From Rheinheimera baltica DSM 14885 (GTDB lineage: Bacteria; Pseudomonadota; Gammaproteobacteria; Enterobacterales; Alteromonadaceae): DNA of 64,000 nucleotides. Of this stretch, positions 57,261 through 64,000 are shown piece after piece. Position numbers and translations under genes: made by a program. The first letter of the stretch is position 1, and each line of letters begins with the position of its first letter. The notes beneath the pieces are model-generated. The model saw only the letters and a list, made by a program, of their open reading frames with translations, was not told where the DNA came from and made no database searches. Location: contig NZ_KE384352.1 in NCBI RefSeq assembly GCF_000425345.1, positions 1 through 64,000 on the forward strand. The letters are read 5' to 3'.

Positions 57261-58049
57261 ATGCCGTTTTCGTTGTCTAAATATGGCCTGATTGGCGCGG
57301 CCCTAGTGCTGTGCGGTTGCGCCAGTAAACCTGCTGATACCGTGCAAGCGGAAGCCGATAATATGAGCGCACATTATGCTGACAGTCGCGATCCGCTTGA
57401 AAATATTAACCGGCCGTTGTGGGATTTTAACTATGATATTTTGGATCAATATCTATTGCGACCAGCAACGGTAGGTTACATGACAGTGGTACCCAAACCC
57501 GCTCGAAAAGGTTTGGTAAACGCCGCTAATAATCTGAATGAACCCGCCAGTTTTTTAAACAGTACTTTGCAGGCAAAACCTAATAGTGCAGCAATTAGTG
57601 CGGGTCGTTTTCTGGTAAACAGCACGCTTGGCATATTTGGCTTGTTTGATGTAGCCACTAAAATTGGTTTAGCTGAGAAAAGTGAAGACTTTAGCCAAAC
57701 ACTTGCAGTGTGGGGCGTTGGTGATGGTGCTTTTTTAATGATCCCAGCGCTTGGGCCTTCGACTGTTCGCGATACCACGGGCACAGTGGTTGATAGTTTG
57801 TATTTCCCGCTGGCGTTACTCAACACTCCGCTAAGTTTGACTCGCGCCGCGATAGGGGCACTGGACGCACGGGAGCAGCTTATGTCAATGGAAAGCTTGT
57901 TAGAGGAATCACTGGATCCTTATGCTTTTATTAAAGAGTCTTATTTTCAGCGCCAGCAGTTTAAAATATACGACGGTAATCCACCACAGCCGCCTGAGCC
58001 TGAGATTGACGAAGCAGCGTTTGACGATTTGCTGGATGATCTAGAGTAA
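57261..58049 (+). CDS. mlaA: Outer-membrane lipoprotein MlaA (VacJ)
   Basis: Outer-membrane lipoprotein (262 aa) that removes misplaced phospholipids from the outer leaflet and passes them to MlaC. Lipobox LCGC with lipid-bearing Cys20; MlaA core with DPLENINRPLWDFNYDILDQYLLRP and GVGDGAFLMIPALGPSTVRD. The acidic C-terminal tail (DEAAFDDLLDDLE) is an extension. It starts one base after ccmI and is probably co-transcribed; mlaBCDEF are not in this window. Confidence 0.95.
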   Translation: MPFSLSKYGLIGAALVLCGCASKPADTVQAEADNMSAHYADSRDPLENINRPLWDFNYDILDQYLLRPATVGYMTVVPKPARKGLVNAANNLNEPASFLNSTLQAKPNSAAISAGRFLVNSTLGIFGLFDVATKIGLAEKSEDFSQTLAVWGVGDGAFLMIPALGPSTVRDTTGTVVDSLYFPLALLNTPLSLTRAAIGALDAREQLMSMESLLEESLDPYAFIKESYFQRQQFKIYDGNPPQPPEPEIDEAAFDDLLDDLE

Positions 58050-58051
58050 CA

Positions 58052-58072
58052 AAACCGGGTAAAACCCGGTTT
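58052..58072. terminator. Bidirectional terminator between mlaA and the chemoreceptor gene
   Basis: A perfect 9-bp stem (AAACCGGGT and ACCCGGTTT) with loop AAA, starting 2 bases after the mlaA stop and overlapping the stop of the convergent chemoreceptor gene. T-rich ends are present on either strand within the stem. It separates the two convergent units. Confidence 0.8.
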
Positions 58073-59612
58073 AGCGTTTAAAACCAATACGAAAACCACC
58101 CCAGTGCCTGCCATTAACAAAAATAGGCACTGATAAGTCGTGTAAAATCTCTCCGGTATCACGTTTGTATGTCTGTAAAAGCATGGATTCGGTATGACGA
58201 CCGCAACGGCTGCCGGTGCGGTCGTTAAAAATGCGTTTAGTCCGATTTTGTAATAAATCTTTGTCATAGTTACCGCTAAGTGGCAGGCTGAATTTTTCAT
58301 TATGAGTCGGGAAATAGCCTTTTCGGTCAACGGCGCCAGCATAAAGAATATTAGTTTGCCGGGTTAGAATAGGCTCTTGAATCGTTGGGAAGTGTCTGTC
58401 GGTAAAGTCATCATAGGCGGTGTGATATTTTGCCGGATTACTGCCAGTAATTAATTGATACTTTTCTGCGAATAAAGACTCTGCATTTAACTGACCGTTT
58501 GAAATAGCTTGGGAGAAGAGTGCGCCAATCGCCTGTGCAGCGTGTTGTGCTTCTGACAATATCGGGCTAAAAAAGGTGTGCTCACTTAACGTATTCAGTT
58601 CGCGATAGATACTTTCAGTTTCTTCAGATAGCTCAATAGCCTGTTGAGCTACAGATTGGCCTTTCTCACCTATGCTCTGTAGTGAGTGACTAATACTCGT
58701 CACTGACTGTGTCAGTTCTTTACTGGTGTGCTGTAAGTCAGCGCTAACTTGTTCAATATTAACCAAATCAATTGATGATGCGCTAATTTGGCTATTAATA
58801 TCGGTAACACCAATAGCAACCTGCTGTAGTTCTTGTTGTACCTGGTCGCCAGCCTGTTGAAGCTGGGTCATTTGTTTTGCTGTTTGTTGGCTTTGTTCTC
58901 GAATATCAGACAGCATGGCGGCAATGTCATTTGTTGCTCTGGCCGTTTTACCTGCCAGTGCTCTTACTTCGTCAGCCACCACGGCAAAGCCGCGGCCTTG
59001 TTCACCAGCACGTGCAGCTTCTATTGCTGCATTTAACGCAAGTAAATTGGTTTGCTCTGCAACGTTATTAATAACCTCTGTAATCCGCTGAATGTTGTCA
59101 CTGCTGCTGCGCAATTTCTCCAGTTGAACGGCGGAATTACTAACGGCACTAACCAAAGCAGCAATATTGGTTACGCTTCTTTGTAATAGTTTATCGGCTT
59201 GTTGTGATGCACAAGCTGTGCTTTGTAAATTATTGCCAATACTTTGCAGTGCGTTGTTAAGTCCGCTGCCGGCATTAGCGAGTTTTTCACTAACGCCGGC
59301 AATATTTCTACTGTCCTCACTACTTAGCTTAATCTCTTTAATCAAGCTATCGATAAAAAACGATACCTCCGCGGCGCCAATGGCCATAGTCGATGTGGCT
59401 TGGGTAATATTGTCAGCGGTTTGTGCCAGGTTTTCATCCTTATTATCTGTAATGATTAGCTCGGGTTGTCGAGGCCAGTAGCTAAAGACTAATAACAACG
59501 ATGCGCCCAATACCAAAGGAAGGATAATCGAGGACGTTAAAGCATAGCTTGCGGCTTGCAGCAGGGTGAATATCAACACAAACAACGCGGGTCTTAGCGA
59601 TACTTTTCGCAT
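58071..59612 (-). CDS. Methyl-accepting chemotaxis protein with C-terminal sensor domain
   Basis: 513-aa chemoreceptor. Two adjacent hydrophobic segments at the N-terminus (about 9-46) form a membrane hairpin without a periplasmic ligand domain or HAMP. The signalling domain spans about 60-340, with the hairpin tip [35 protein letters not shown] at 186-220 in pieces. A C-terminal cytoplasmic domain (about 345-513; [41 protein letters not shown]) is PAS/Cache-like and probably the sensor. The signal is unknown. Single-gene unit on the minus strand. Confidence 0.9.
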   Translation of the reverse strand: MRKVSLRPALFVLIFTLLQAASYALTSSIILPLVLGASLLLVFSYWPRQPELIITDNKDENLAQTADNITQATSTMAIGAAEVSFFIDSLIKEIKLSSEDSRNIAGVSEKLANAGSGLNNALQSIGNNLQSTACASQQADKLLQRSVTNIAALVSAVSNSAVQLEKLRSSSDNIQRITEVINNVAEQTNLLALNAAIEAARAGEQGRGFAVVADEVRALAGKTARATNDIAAMLSDIREQSQQTAKQMTQLQQAGDQVQQELQQVAIGVTDINSQISASSIDLVNIEQVSADLQHTSKELTQSVTSISHSLQSIGEKGQSVAQQAIELSEETESIYRELNTLSEHTFFSPILSEAQHAAQAIGALFSQAISNGQLNAESLFAEKYQLITGSNPAKYHTAYDDFTDRHFPTIQEPILTRQTNILYAGAVDRKGYFPTHNEKFSLPLSGNYDKDLLQNRTKRIFNDRTGSRCGRHTESMLLQTYKRDTGEILHDLSVPIFVNGRHWGGFRIGFKR

Positions 59613-59626
59613 AAATATATCCTAAC

Positions 59627-59652
59627 ACTGCAAAATTGATTCTTTTTGCAGT
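59627..59652 (-). promoter_or_regulatory. Inverted repeat at the chemoreceptor transcription start
   Basis: ACTGCAAAA (59627-59635) and TTTTGCAGT (59644-59652) are perfect 9-bp arms around 8 bases. It covers the expected start of transcription of the chemoreceptor gene, so it could be an operator or a hairpin at the mRNA 5' end. It has no T run on the transcript side, so it is not a good terminator for the upstream exporter genes. Confidence 0.5.
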
Positions 59653-59678
59653 ATTAGCAGTTTGTACAGGGCTGTCAA
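59651..59678 (-). promoter_or_regulatory. Candidate sigma70 promoter of the chemoreceptor gene
   Basis: On the minus strand, TTGACA (59673-59678) matches the -35 consensus. After 16 bases comes TAATAC (59651-59656), preceded by TG one base away (extended -10). Transcription would begin near 59644, within an inverted repeat at 59627-59652, about 30 bases before the ATG. Confidence 0.5.
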
Positions 59679-59715
59679 TTACTTATTAATCGCTAAAGAC
59701 TAAAGTCTAATCGTA

Positions 59716-60945
59716 TTACTCATAGCGCAATGCGTCTATTGGTTGCAACTTTGCAGCTTTTGTCGCGGGATAATAGCCAAAGAATATGCCAATAAGGCAG
59801 GAGAAGCCGACACTCATTAACACCACATAAGGGTCTATAATGGCGGTAAATCCTGTAAAATATTGCATGCTTAAGCTGGTAATGACGGCTAGCGTAACAC
59901 CAATGATGCCACCGATACCGCACAGTAAAACGGCTTCAATGAGAAACTGCTTCATAATCACTTTAGGCTCTGCACCCACGGCCATTCTTAAACCAATTTC
60001 CCGTGTGCGCTCCGTAACAGACACCAGCATGATATTCATAATACCAATACCTCCTACCAGCAATGACACGGAAGCCACAGCGGCCAGCAAGCCATTAAAA
60101 ATTTGCAATGTTTGAGAGCGTGTTTCTATCATCTCAGCTAAGTTTCGAATACTAAACGGTGTTTGGCCATCGGTTGCGCGCAGGCGTTGACGCAGCAGGC
60201 TGTCCATTTGCTGCTCCACTGAAGCCATATCCCGTTCGTCGTGCACTTGCACAATAATGCTACGAACGGCTTTGGGGCTGGACAACGTCATGCCTGAGAT
60301 ACGTTTGCGCACCGTATCAAGCGGCATAAAAATTAAGTCGTCCTGATCATTACCCTGCGTATTTTGTCCTTTGCCTTTAAGCACACCAATAATCGTTACC
60401 GGGAGCTTATTTACCCTAACAGTTTGGCCAACAGGGTCGCTTTGGCCGAATAGCTCACGCTTTACTGTTTCACCAATGACGGCGACCCGCCCGGCACTGG
60501 CAAGTTCGGCGTCGCTAAAGGTACGGCCTTCAGAGAGCGTCCAACTTTGTGCCTGGTAAATACTGTTGGTCACGCCATGAATATCGGATGACCAGTTAAG
60601 ATTACCAAAAATAAGTTGGCCATTGGCACGTAAGGTTGGTGCGGCGACGTTCACCTCAGGTATTTGTTGTTCTATTGCCAGCGCATCTAGTTCTGTTAAT
60701 CCCTGACTACTGCCACTGGACTGGCGCGCTCCACCTGAAAAGCGTCCACGGGAAAACACAACAAACACATTGCCGCCTAAGCTTTTAATTTGTTGGTCTA
60801 CGTCATAACGTGCGCCGGCACCTAATGCCAGCATAATAATTACGGCGGCGACACCGATAATAATACCCAACATGGTAAGTATACTGCGCAGTAAGTTTAC
60901 CTTCAGTGCCACCCAGGCCACTTGCAACAAGGTTATGCTATTCAT
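59716..60945 (-). CDS. MacB-type ABC transporter permease
   Basis: 409-aa permease of the MacB/FtsX type. First membrane helix at about 18-42, a large periplasmic domain (about 45-280), then three C-terminal helices (about 288-400) with the conserved GGIGIMNIMLVSVTERTREIGLRMAVGA segment. The ATPase is a separate protein, unlike MacB of E. coli, where both are fused. It overlaps the ATPase gene by 4 bases. Last gene of a three-gene exporter unit, likely moving peptides, toxins or lipoprotein-related cargo. Confidence 0.93.
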   Translation of the reverse strand: MNSITLLQVAWVALKVNLLRSILTMLGIIIGVAAVIIMLALGAGARYDVDQQIKSLGGNVFVVFSRGRFSGGARQSSGSSQGLTELDALAIEQQIPEVNVAAPTLRANGQLIFGNLNWSSDIHGVTNSIYQAQSWTLSEGRTFSDAELASAGRVAVIGETVKRELFGQSDPVGQTVRVNKLPVTIIGVLKGKGQNTQGNDQDDLIFMPLDTVRKRISGMTLSSPKAVRSIIVQVHDERDMASVEQQMDSLLRQRLRATDGQTPFSIRNLAEMIETRSQTLQIFNGLLAAVASVSLLVGGIGIMNIMLVSVTERTREIGLRMAVGAEPKVIMKQFLIEAVLLCGIGGIIGVTLAVITSLSMQYFTGFTAIIDPYVVLMSVGFSCLIGIFFGYYPATKAAKLQPIDALRYE

Positions 60946-61691
60946 TCCAGTGCCTCAGCCAAACGTTGTTGACGAAAGTGAGCTAGGGCTGTTTGAGCAC
61001 ATGCCGGTGTTGATCGTTTATCAGAAACCAGTTTGCCATCACGAAATACTAATTGTCGGCTGGCAAACTCTGCGATGTCAGGCTCATGCGTCACTAACAC
61101 CAGTGTTTTACCTTGTCGATGCAATTGTTGAAACAGCTGCATGATTTCCAGCCCGGTTTCAGTATCTAAAGCCCCGGTGGGTTCGTCAGCTAATAATAAG
61201 GCAGGTTGATTAACCAATGCGCGCGCGATGGCAACACGCTGTTGCTGGCCGCCAGACAGCTGTGACGGTTGATGTGTCGTTCTACTGCCTAAACCGACTA
61301 ACTCCAGGCATTCACGCGCCTGTGTTAGGGCTTGTTGTCGTGGGGTATTGTTGTACAGCATCGGCAAAACCACGTTATCCAGTGCACTGGTTCGCGGTAG
61401 CAAGTTAAATTGCTGAAAGATAAAACCAATGTATTTATTACGCATCTGGGCCAATGTCGCCGCTGGCAAATGCGTAACATCTTCGCCTTGCAGCAGGATC
61501 TGACCACAGGTCGGGATATCCAGGCAGCCAAGCATATTCATAAAAGTTGATTTTCCCGAGCCTGATGGGCCCATTACGGCGACAAATTCACCAGTGTTAA
61601 TCTGTACATCGATGCCTTTAAGTGCGCGAAGTGTCTCAGAACCCATCTGGTAGTGTTTTTCCAGCGCTTTAGTTTGAATTACGGCTGCCAT
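60942..61691 (-). CDS. ABC transporter ATP-binding protein (MacB/LolD type)
   Basis: 249-aa ATPase. Walker A GPSGSGKST (about 41-49), Q loop in IGFIFQQFNLLPRTSAL, signature LSGGQQQRVAIARAL, Walker B LLLADEPTGALD, and H loop VTHEPDIA. The C-terminal extension of about 20 residues is unusual but not unique. It energises the adjacent permease. Confidence 0.95.
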   Translation of the reverse strand: MAAVIQTKALEKHYQMGSETLRALKGIDVQINTGEFVAVMGPSGSGKSTFMNMLGCLDIPTCGQILLQGEDVTHLPAATLAQMRNKYIGFIFQQFNLLPRTSALDNVVLPMLYNNTPRQQALTQARECLELVGLGSRTTHQPSQLSGGQQQRVAIARALVNQPALLLADEPTGALDTETGLEIMQLFQQLHRQGKTLVLVTHEPDIAEFASRQLVFRDGKLVSDKRSTPACAQTALAHFRQQRLAEALE

Positions 61692-61693
61692 CG

Positions 61694-63130
61694 TTAATCT
61701 ACTCTTGTGGCACGGACAATAACGGCATCACCTGCCCGTAGTTCGCTACTGAGTAATTCACTGTACTCATCGTTTGTCAGGCCAATACGTATTGTCACTG
61801 ACTCGGGTTGGCCATCGGCGTTTAAGCGCCATAGTTGTGCAGCAGTGCCAGCAGTGCCCTGAGCCCGCTTTGCACGGCGTTGTTCATTAAGCTCGAGATA
61901 CTGTTGGTATTGTTGCTCAGTTAGCACTTGTTGCATGGCGTTTTGCAGCTTTTGTCGCTCCTTGGCCATGATTTGTCGCATGTCGGTCATAGGGTTATTT
62001 GTCAGCTGAGTTCTGGCCTGTTGCTGGCTGGCGGCAAAGTCTTTATACAGTTGTTTTACCGCATTACTGCTGTCACCACTGAGCTGTAACTGAGTAATCA
62101 CTTCTGCTGCCATATCAGTTCTGGCGGCGGGTGTTGCTGCTATACCAGCAGGTTTAAAGCGTAATGCCGCATTGGGTACACGCAAAACATCGTTTTGCTG
62201 GCCGCGAACAATATTCAAGTTTGCTGTCATACCCGGCAATAGCAGTTGTTGCTGATTGGGTGCATTGATAATGACTTTGTAGGTTACAACATTATTGGTG
62301 TTAGTCGCGGCTTTACGAACTTGTGCAACATCGCCGCGAAATTGACGTTCAGGGTAGGCATCTACCTGAAACCGCACCGGCTGGCCTTGCTGTATTTTAC
62401 CAATGTCGGCTTCATCAACATCGGCTTCTATCTGCATTTGCGACAGGTCCTGAGCAATAGTAAATAATGTTGGCGCCGATAAGCTGGCAGCAACGGTCTG
62501 CCCAATATCGACTTGTCGGTCAATTACCGTGCCGTTGACCGGCGAACGTATGGTGGTGCGGTCTAAGTCCAACTGAGCTTGTTCTTGCTGTGCTTTACGT
62601 TGCAGTAGTTGTGCATCGGCGCTCTGAATTTGAGCCTTTGCCAATGAAACTTGTGCTTTAGCCGTATCAAAAGCCGCTTGTGCATTATCCAGTTCGGTTT
62701 GGTTGGTTAAGCTTTTAGCCATTAATTGTTGCTGGCGTTGAAATGCGCGATCTGTGCGGGCCAGTTCTGTTTCTGCTTTTAGGTGTGTAGCGTGTTGTTG
62801 TGCCAGGCTGGCTTTAGCCATTACAACGTCGGCGTCAGCTTGTCGTAACCTTGCAACATAGGTTCTGTCGTCAAGCTTCGCAATAGCTTGTCCCTGCGCA
62901 ACATCGTCGTTAAAGTCGACATAAAGTTCTGTGATGAGCCCTGACACTTCGGTACCCACTTCAACCGTAACGACGGCTTTAGTGGTGCCTGCGGTATTAA
63001 CTACACTTTCAATTGCACCGCTATCTACCTGCTGTGTTTGATAGCGAACTTCAGGTTGAGCGGGGCTGATATTAAACCAGGCTAGCAGCGCGGCAATACA
63101 CACAACAATAATACTAATTCCGTAACGCAC
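61694..63130 (-). CDS. MacA-like periplasmic adaptor protein
   Basis: 478-aa HlyD/RND-family membrane fusion protein linking the inner-membrane transporter to an outer-membrane channel. N-terminal membrane anchor (about 5-20), lipoyl half-motifs (VVTVEVGTEVSGLI and TTIRSPVNGTVIDRQVDIGQ), a long coiled coil (about 95-190), and beta-barrel domain to about 320. Residues about 325-430 are an extra Gln/Ala-rich helical insertion before the final domain, not seen in typical MacA. Start is GTG 63130 after GGAG. A TolC-like gene is not in the window. Confidence 0.9.
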   Translation of the reverse strand: MRYGISIIVVCIAALLAWFNISPAQPEVRYQTQQVDSGAIESVVNTAGTTKAVVTVEVGTEVSGLITELYVDFNDDVAQGQAIAKLDDRTYVARLRQADADVVMAKASLAQQHATHLKAETELARTDRAFQRQQQLMAKSLTNQTELDNAQAAFDTAKAQVSLAKAQIQSADAQLLQRKAQQEQAQLDLDRTTIRSPVNGTVIDRQVDIGQTVAASLSAPTLFTIAQDLSQMQIEADVDEADIGKIQQGQPVRFQVDAYPERQFRGDVAQVRKAATNTNNVVTYKVIINAPNQQQLLLPGMTANLNIVRGQQNDVLRVPNAALRFKPAGIAATPAARTDMAAEVITQLQLSGDSSNAVKQLYKDFAASQQQARTQLTNNPMTDMRQIMAKERQKLQNAMQQVLTEQQYQQYLELNEQRRAKRAQGTAGTAAQLWRLNADGQPESVTIRIGLTNDEYSELLSSELRAGDAVIVRATRVD

Positions 63131-63288
63131 CTAAATCACTCCATAAACTAATTACCACAACACTATAACCAGCTGCAGCCCTGGCTTACAGCGAGGTTGG
63201 GTAAAGGTTATGTAAAGGCAAAAAATATTTAACCCCTTTTTAGCTGGTCATTCGTCTAATTAATAATATGGCAATCAAGGAGTAGACT
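63131..63288. other. Divergent region macA-like / TonB-like genes
   Basis: 158 bases between divergent genes; no ORF. It contains the direct repeat GTAAA-N6-GTAAA at 63201-63216 and AT-rich sequence at 63222-63232. I could not assign convincing -35/-10 pairs for either direction. Confidence 0.5.
63201..63216 (+). promoter_or_regulatory. CpxR-like direct repeat
   Basis: GTAAAGGTTATGTAAA: two GTAAA half-sites 11 bases apart, matching the CpxR pattern of two GTAAA with a short spacer. It lies between an exporter operon and a TonB gene, both envelope-related. The spacing is one base longer than the commonest form, and a chance match is quite possible. Confidence 0.35.
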
Positions 63289-63930
63289 ATGACGTTACTA
63301 ACCGCTACGAATTTACCGCAAAACCCCGCCTTAAAACTGATGACCGCGGGGGGCGCAGCATTAACCATTACTTTTTTACTGTTTGCCGCCATGCAGCAAC
63401 TTATTAAAGCCGATGCGTTGCAACGACAGGAAGTAACTGAGTTTGGTCCTATCCAACTGTTTACGGCACCAGAGGACAGTGAGGTAGAGGTTCGGCCACC
63501 GATGCCAAAGCCGCCTGAGCCGCAAAACAGAGATATTCCTAAACCGCAACCATTAACGGTTGATCCCTCCAATATTGCCCCCGGTTTAATTACGCTGGGG
63601 CCGGTGACCTTACCCAGCAGTGCAGGCCCGATATTGCAGCAATCTCAAACAGATCGGGGGGCTGCACCCTTGGTTAGGGTTGAGCCGCGTTACCCTGTTG
63701 ACGCCGCGCGTGATGGCATAACCGGTTGGGTGCGTTTAGGCTTTAGTATTGATGAAAGCGGCGCAGTAACCGATATTTCCGTGTTAGCGGCAGAACCGGC
63801 AAACGTGTTTAATCGCGAGGCGACACGGGCACTGCGACGTTGGAAATACCAGCCGCAAATGGTTGAAGGCAAACCAATTAAACAACATAACATGCAAGTT
63901 CAGCTCGATTTTAGTTTACAGAACGATTAG
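63289..63930 (+). CDS. tonB: TonB family energy transducer
   Basis: 213-aa periplasm-spanning protein. One N-terminal membrane helix (about 18-40), a Pro-rich linker (MPKPPEPQNRDIPKPQP region, about 63-95), and a C-terminal TonB domain (VEPRYPVDAARDGITGWVRLGFSIDESGAVTDI in pieces, ending LRRWKYQPQ and LDFSL). It transmits energy from ExbB/ExbD to outer-membrane receptors, but no exbBD genes are present here. The ribosome binding site is AAGGAG. It may be co-transcribed with the gene starting at 63985. Confidence 0.9.
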   Translation: MTLLTATNLPQNPALKLMTAGGAALTITFLLFAAMQQLIKADALQRQEVTEFGPIQLFTAPEDSEVEVRPPMPKPPEPQNRDIPKPQPLTVDPSNIAPGLITLGPVTLPSSAGPILQQSQTDRGAAPLVRVEPRYPVDAARDGITGWVRLGFSIDESGAVTDISVLAAEPANVFNREATRALRRWKYQPQMVEGKPIKQHNMQVQLDFSLQND

Positions 63931-63984
63931 TCTGAAAAAAACAGCATAGATAACCTCACAGGACTTAGATAAAGGAGCAGTACT

Positions 63985-64000
63985 ATGGCGTTATCCTTTT
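63985..64000 (+). CDS. Start of an unidentified gene (cut by window edge)
   Basis: ATG at 63985 preceded by AAAGGAG at 63971-63977, a strong ribosome binding site at good spacing. Only MALSF can be read before the window ends, so the product cannot be named. The 54-base gap after tonB has no terminator, so co-transcription is likely. Confidence 0.55.

Noticed and set aside
59627-59652. Terminator for the exporter genes
   Set aside because: No T run follows the hairpin in the direction of transcription and it overlaps a candidate promoter, so a regulatory reading is preferred.

Overview
This window is a chromosomal segment of a polar-flagellated gammaproteobacterium. Gene order (fliDST, flrABC, fliE to fliR, flhBAFG, fliA, cheYZAB, motCD-type stator, parC-parP-cheW, then ccmABCDEFGHI) matches the large flagellar/chemotaxis cluster of Vibrio, Shewanella, Pseudomonas and the Rheinheimera/Arsukibacterium/Alishewanella group. 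Protein style and moderate GC point to Alteromonadales or Chromatiaceae of the Rheinheimera type, but that placement is inference. No rRNA, tRNA, insertion sequence, prophage or CRISPR array was seen.

Region 1 (1-4.7 kb) is the filament block: the 3' end of one flagellin gene, a complete near-identical second flagellin, flaG, fliD (cap), fliS and a fliT-like chaperone. A strong sigma28 promoter precedes the second flagellin and another lies inside the end of flaG before fliD. Three stem-loops with the same 8-base loop ([T/C]GGGGTAA) sit between the two flagellins.

Region 2 (4.7-14.8 kb) is a flagellin glycosylation island: a Maf-type transferase and a complete pseudaminic acid pathway (PseB, PseC, PseG fused to a GNAT domain that can serve as PseH, PseI, PseF). 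Three extra enzymes (WbqC-like, SAM methyltransferase, PhyH-type dioxygenase) could tailor the sugar. pseB-pseC face the opposite way and have their own candidate sigma54 promoter. A minimal orphan flagellin-like gene follows (14.95-15.74 kb).

Region 3 (15.8-38.8 kb) holds the regulatory hierarchy and the basal body/export apparatus: FlrA, then FlrB/FlrC from a sigma54 promoter with an FlrA/FleQ-like box, then fliEFGHIJKLMNOPQR-flhB from a second sigma54 promoter, then flhA-flhF-flhG-fliA from a third. FliA closes the loop by driving the flagellin and fliD promoters.

Region 4 (38.8-50.2 kb) is chemotaxis: cheY, cheZ, cheA (with a triplicated linker motif), cheB, a motCD-type stator, the polar localisation pair parC-parP, cheW and a DUF2802 protein. 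Facing it are a stand-alone FlhB C-terminal-domain protein and a large second FliK-like protein with octapeptide repeats.

Region 5 (50.2-58.1 kb) is the full System I cytochrome c maturation operon, ccmA to ccmI, followed by the outer-membrane lipoprotein gene mlaA. Region 6 (58.1-64 kb) holds, on the minus strand, a chemoreceptor with a C-terminal cytoplasmic sensor domain and a split MacAB-like exporter; on the plus strand, a TonB-like protein and the first codons of another gene. Start codons were moved from the longest ORF where a ribosome binding site or family length argued for it; these choices are noted.
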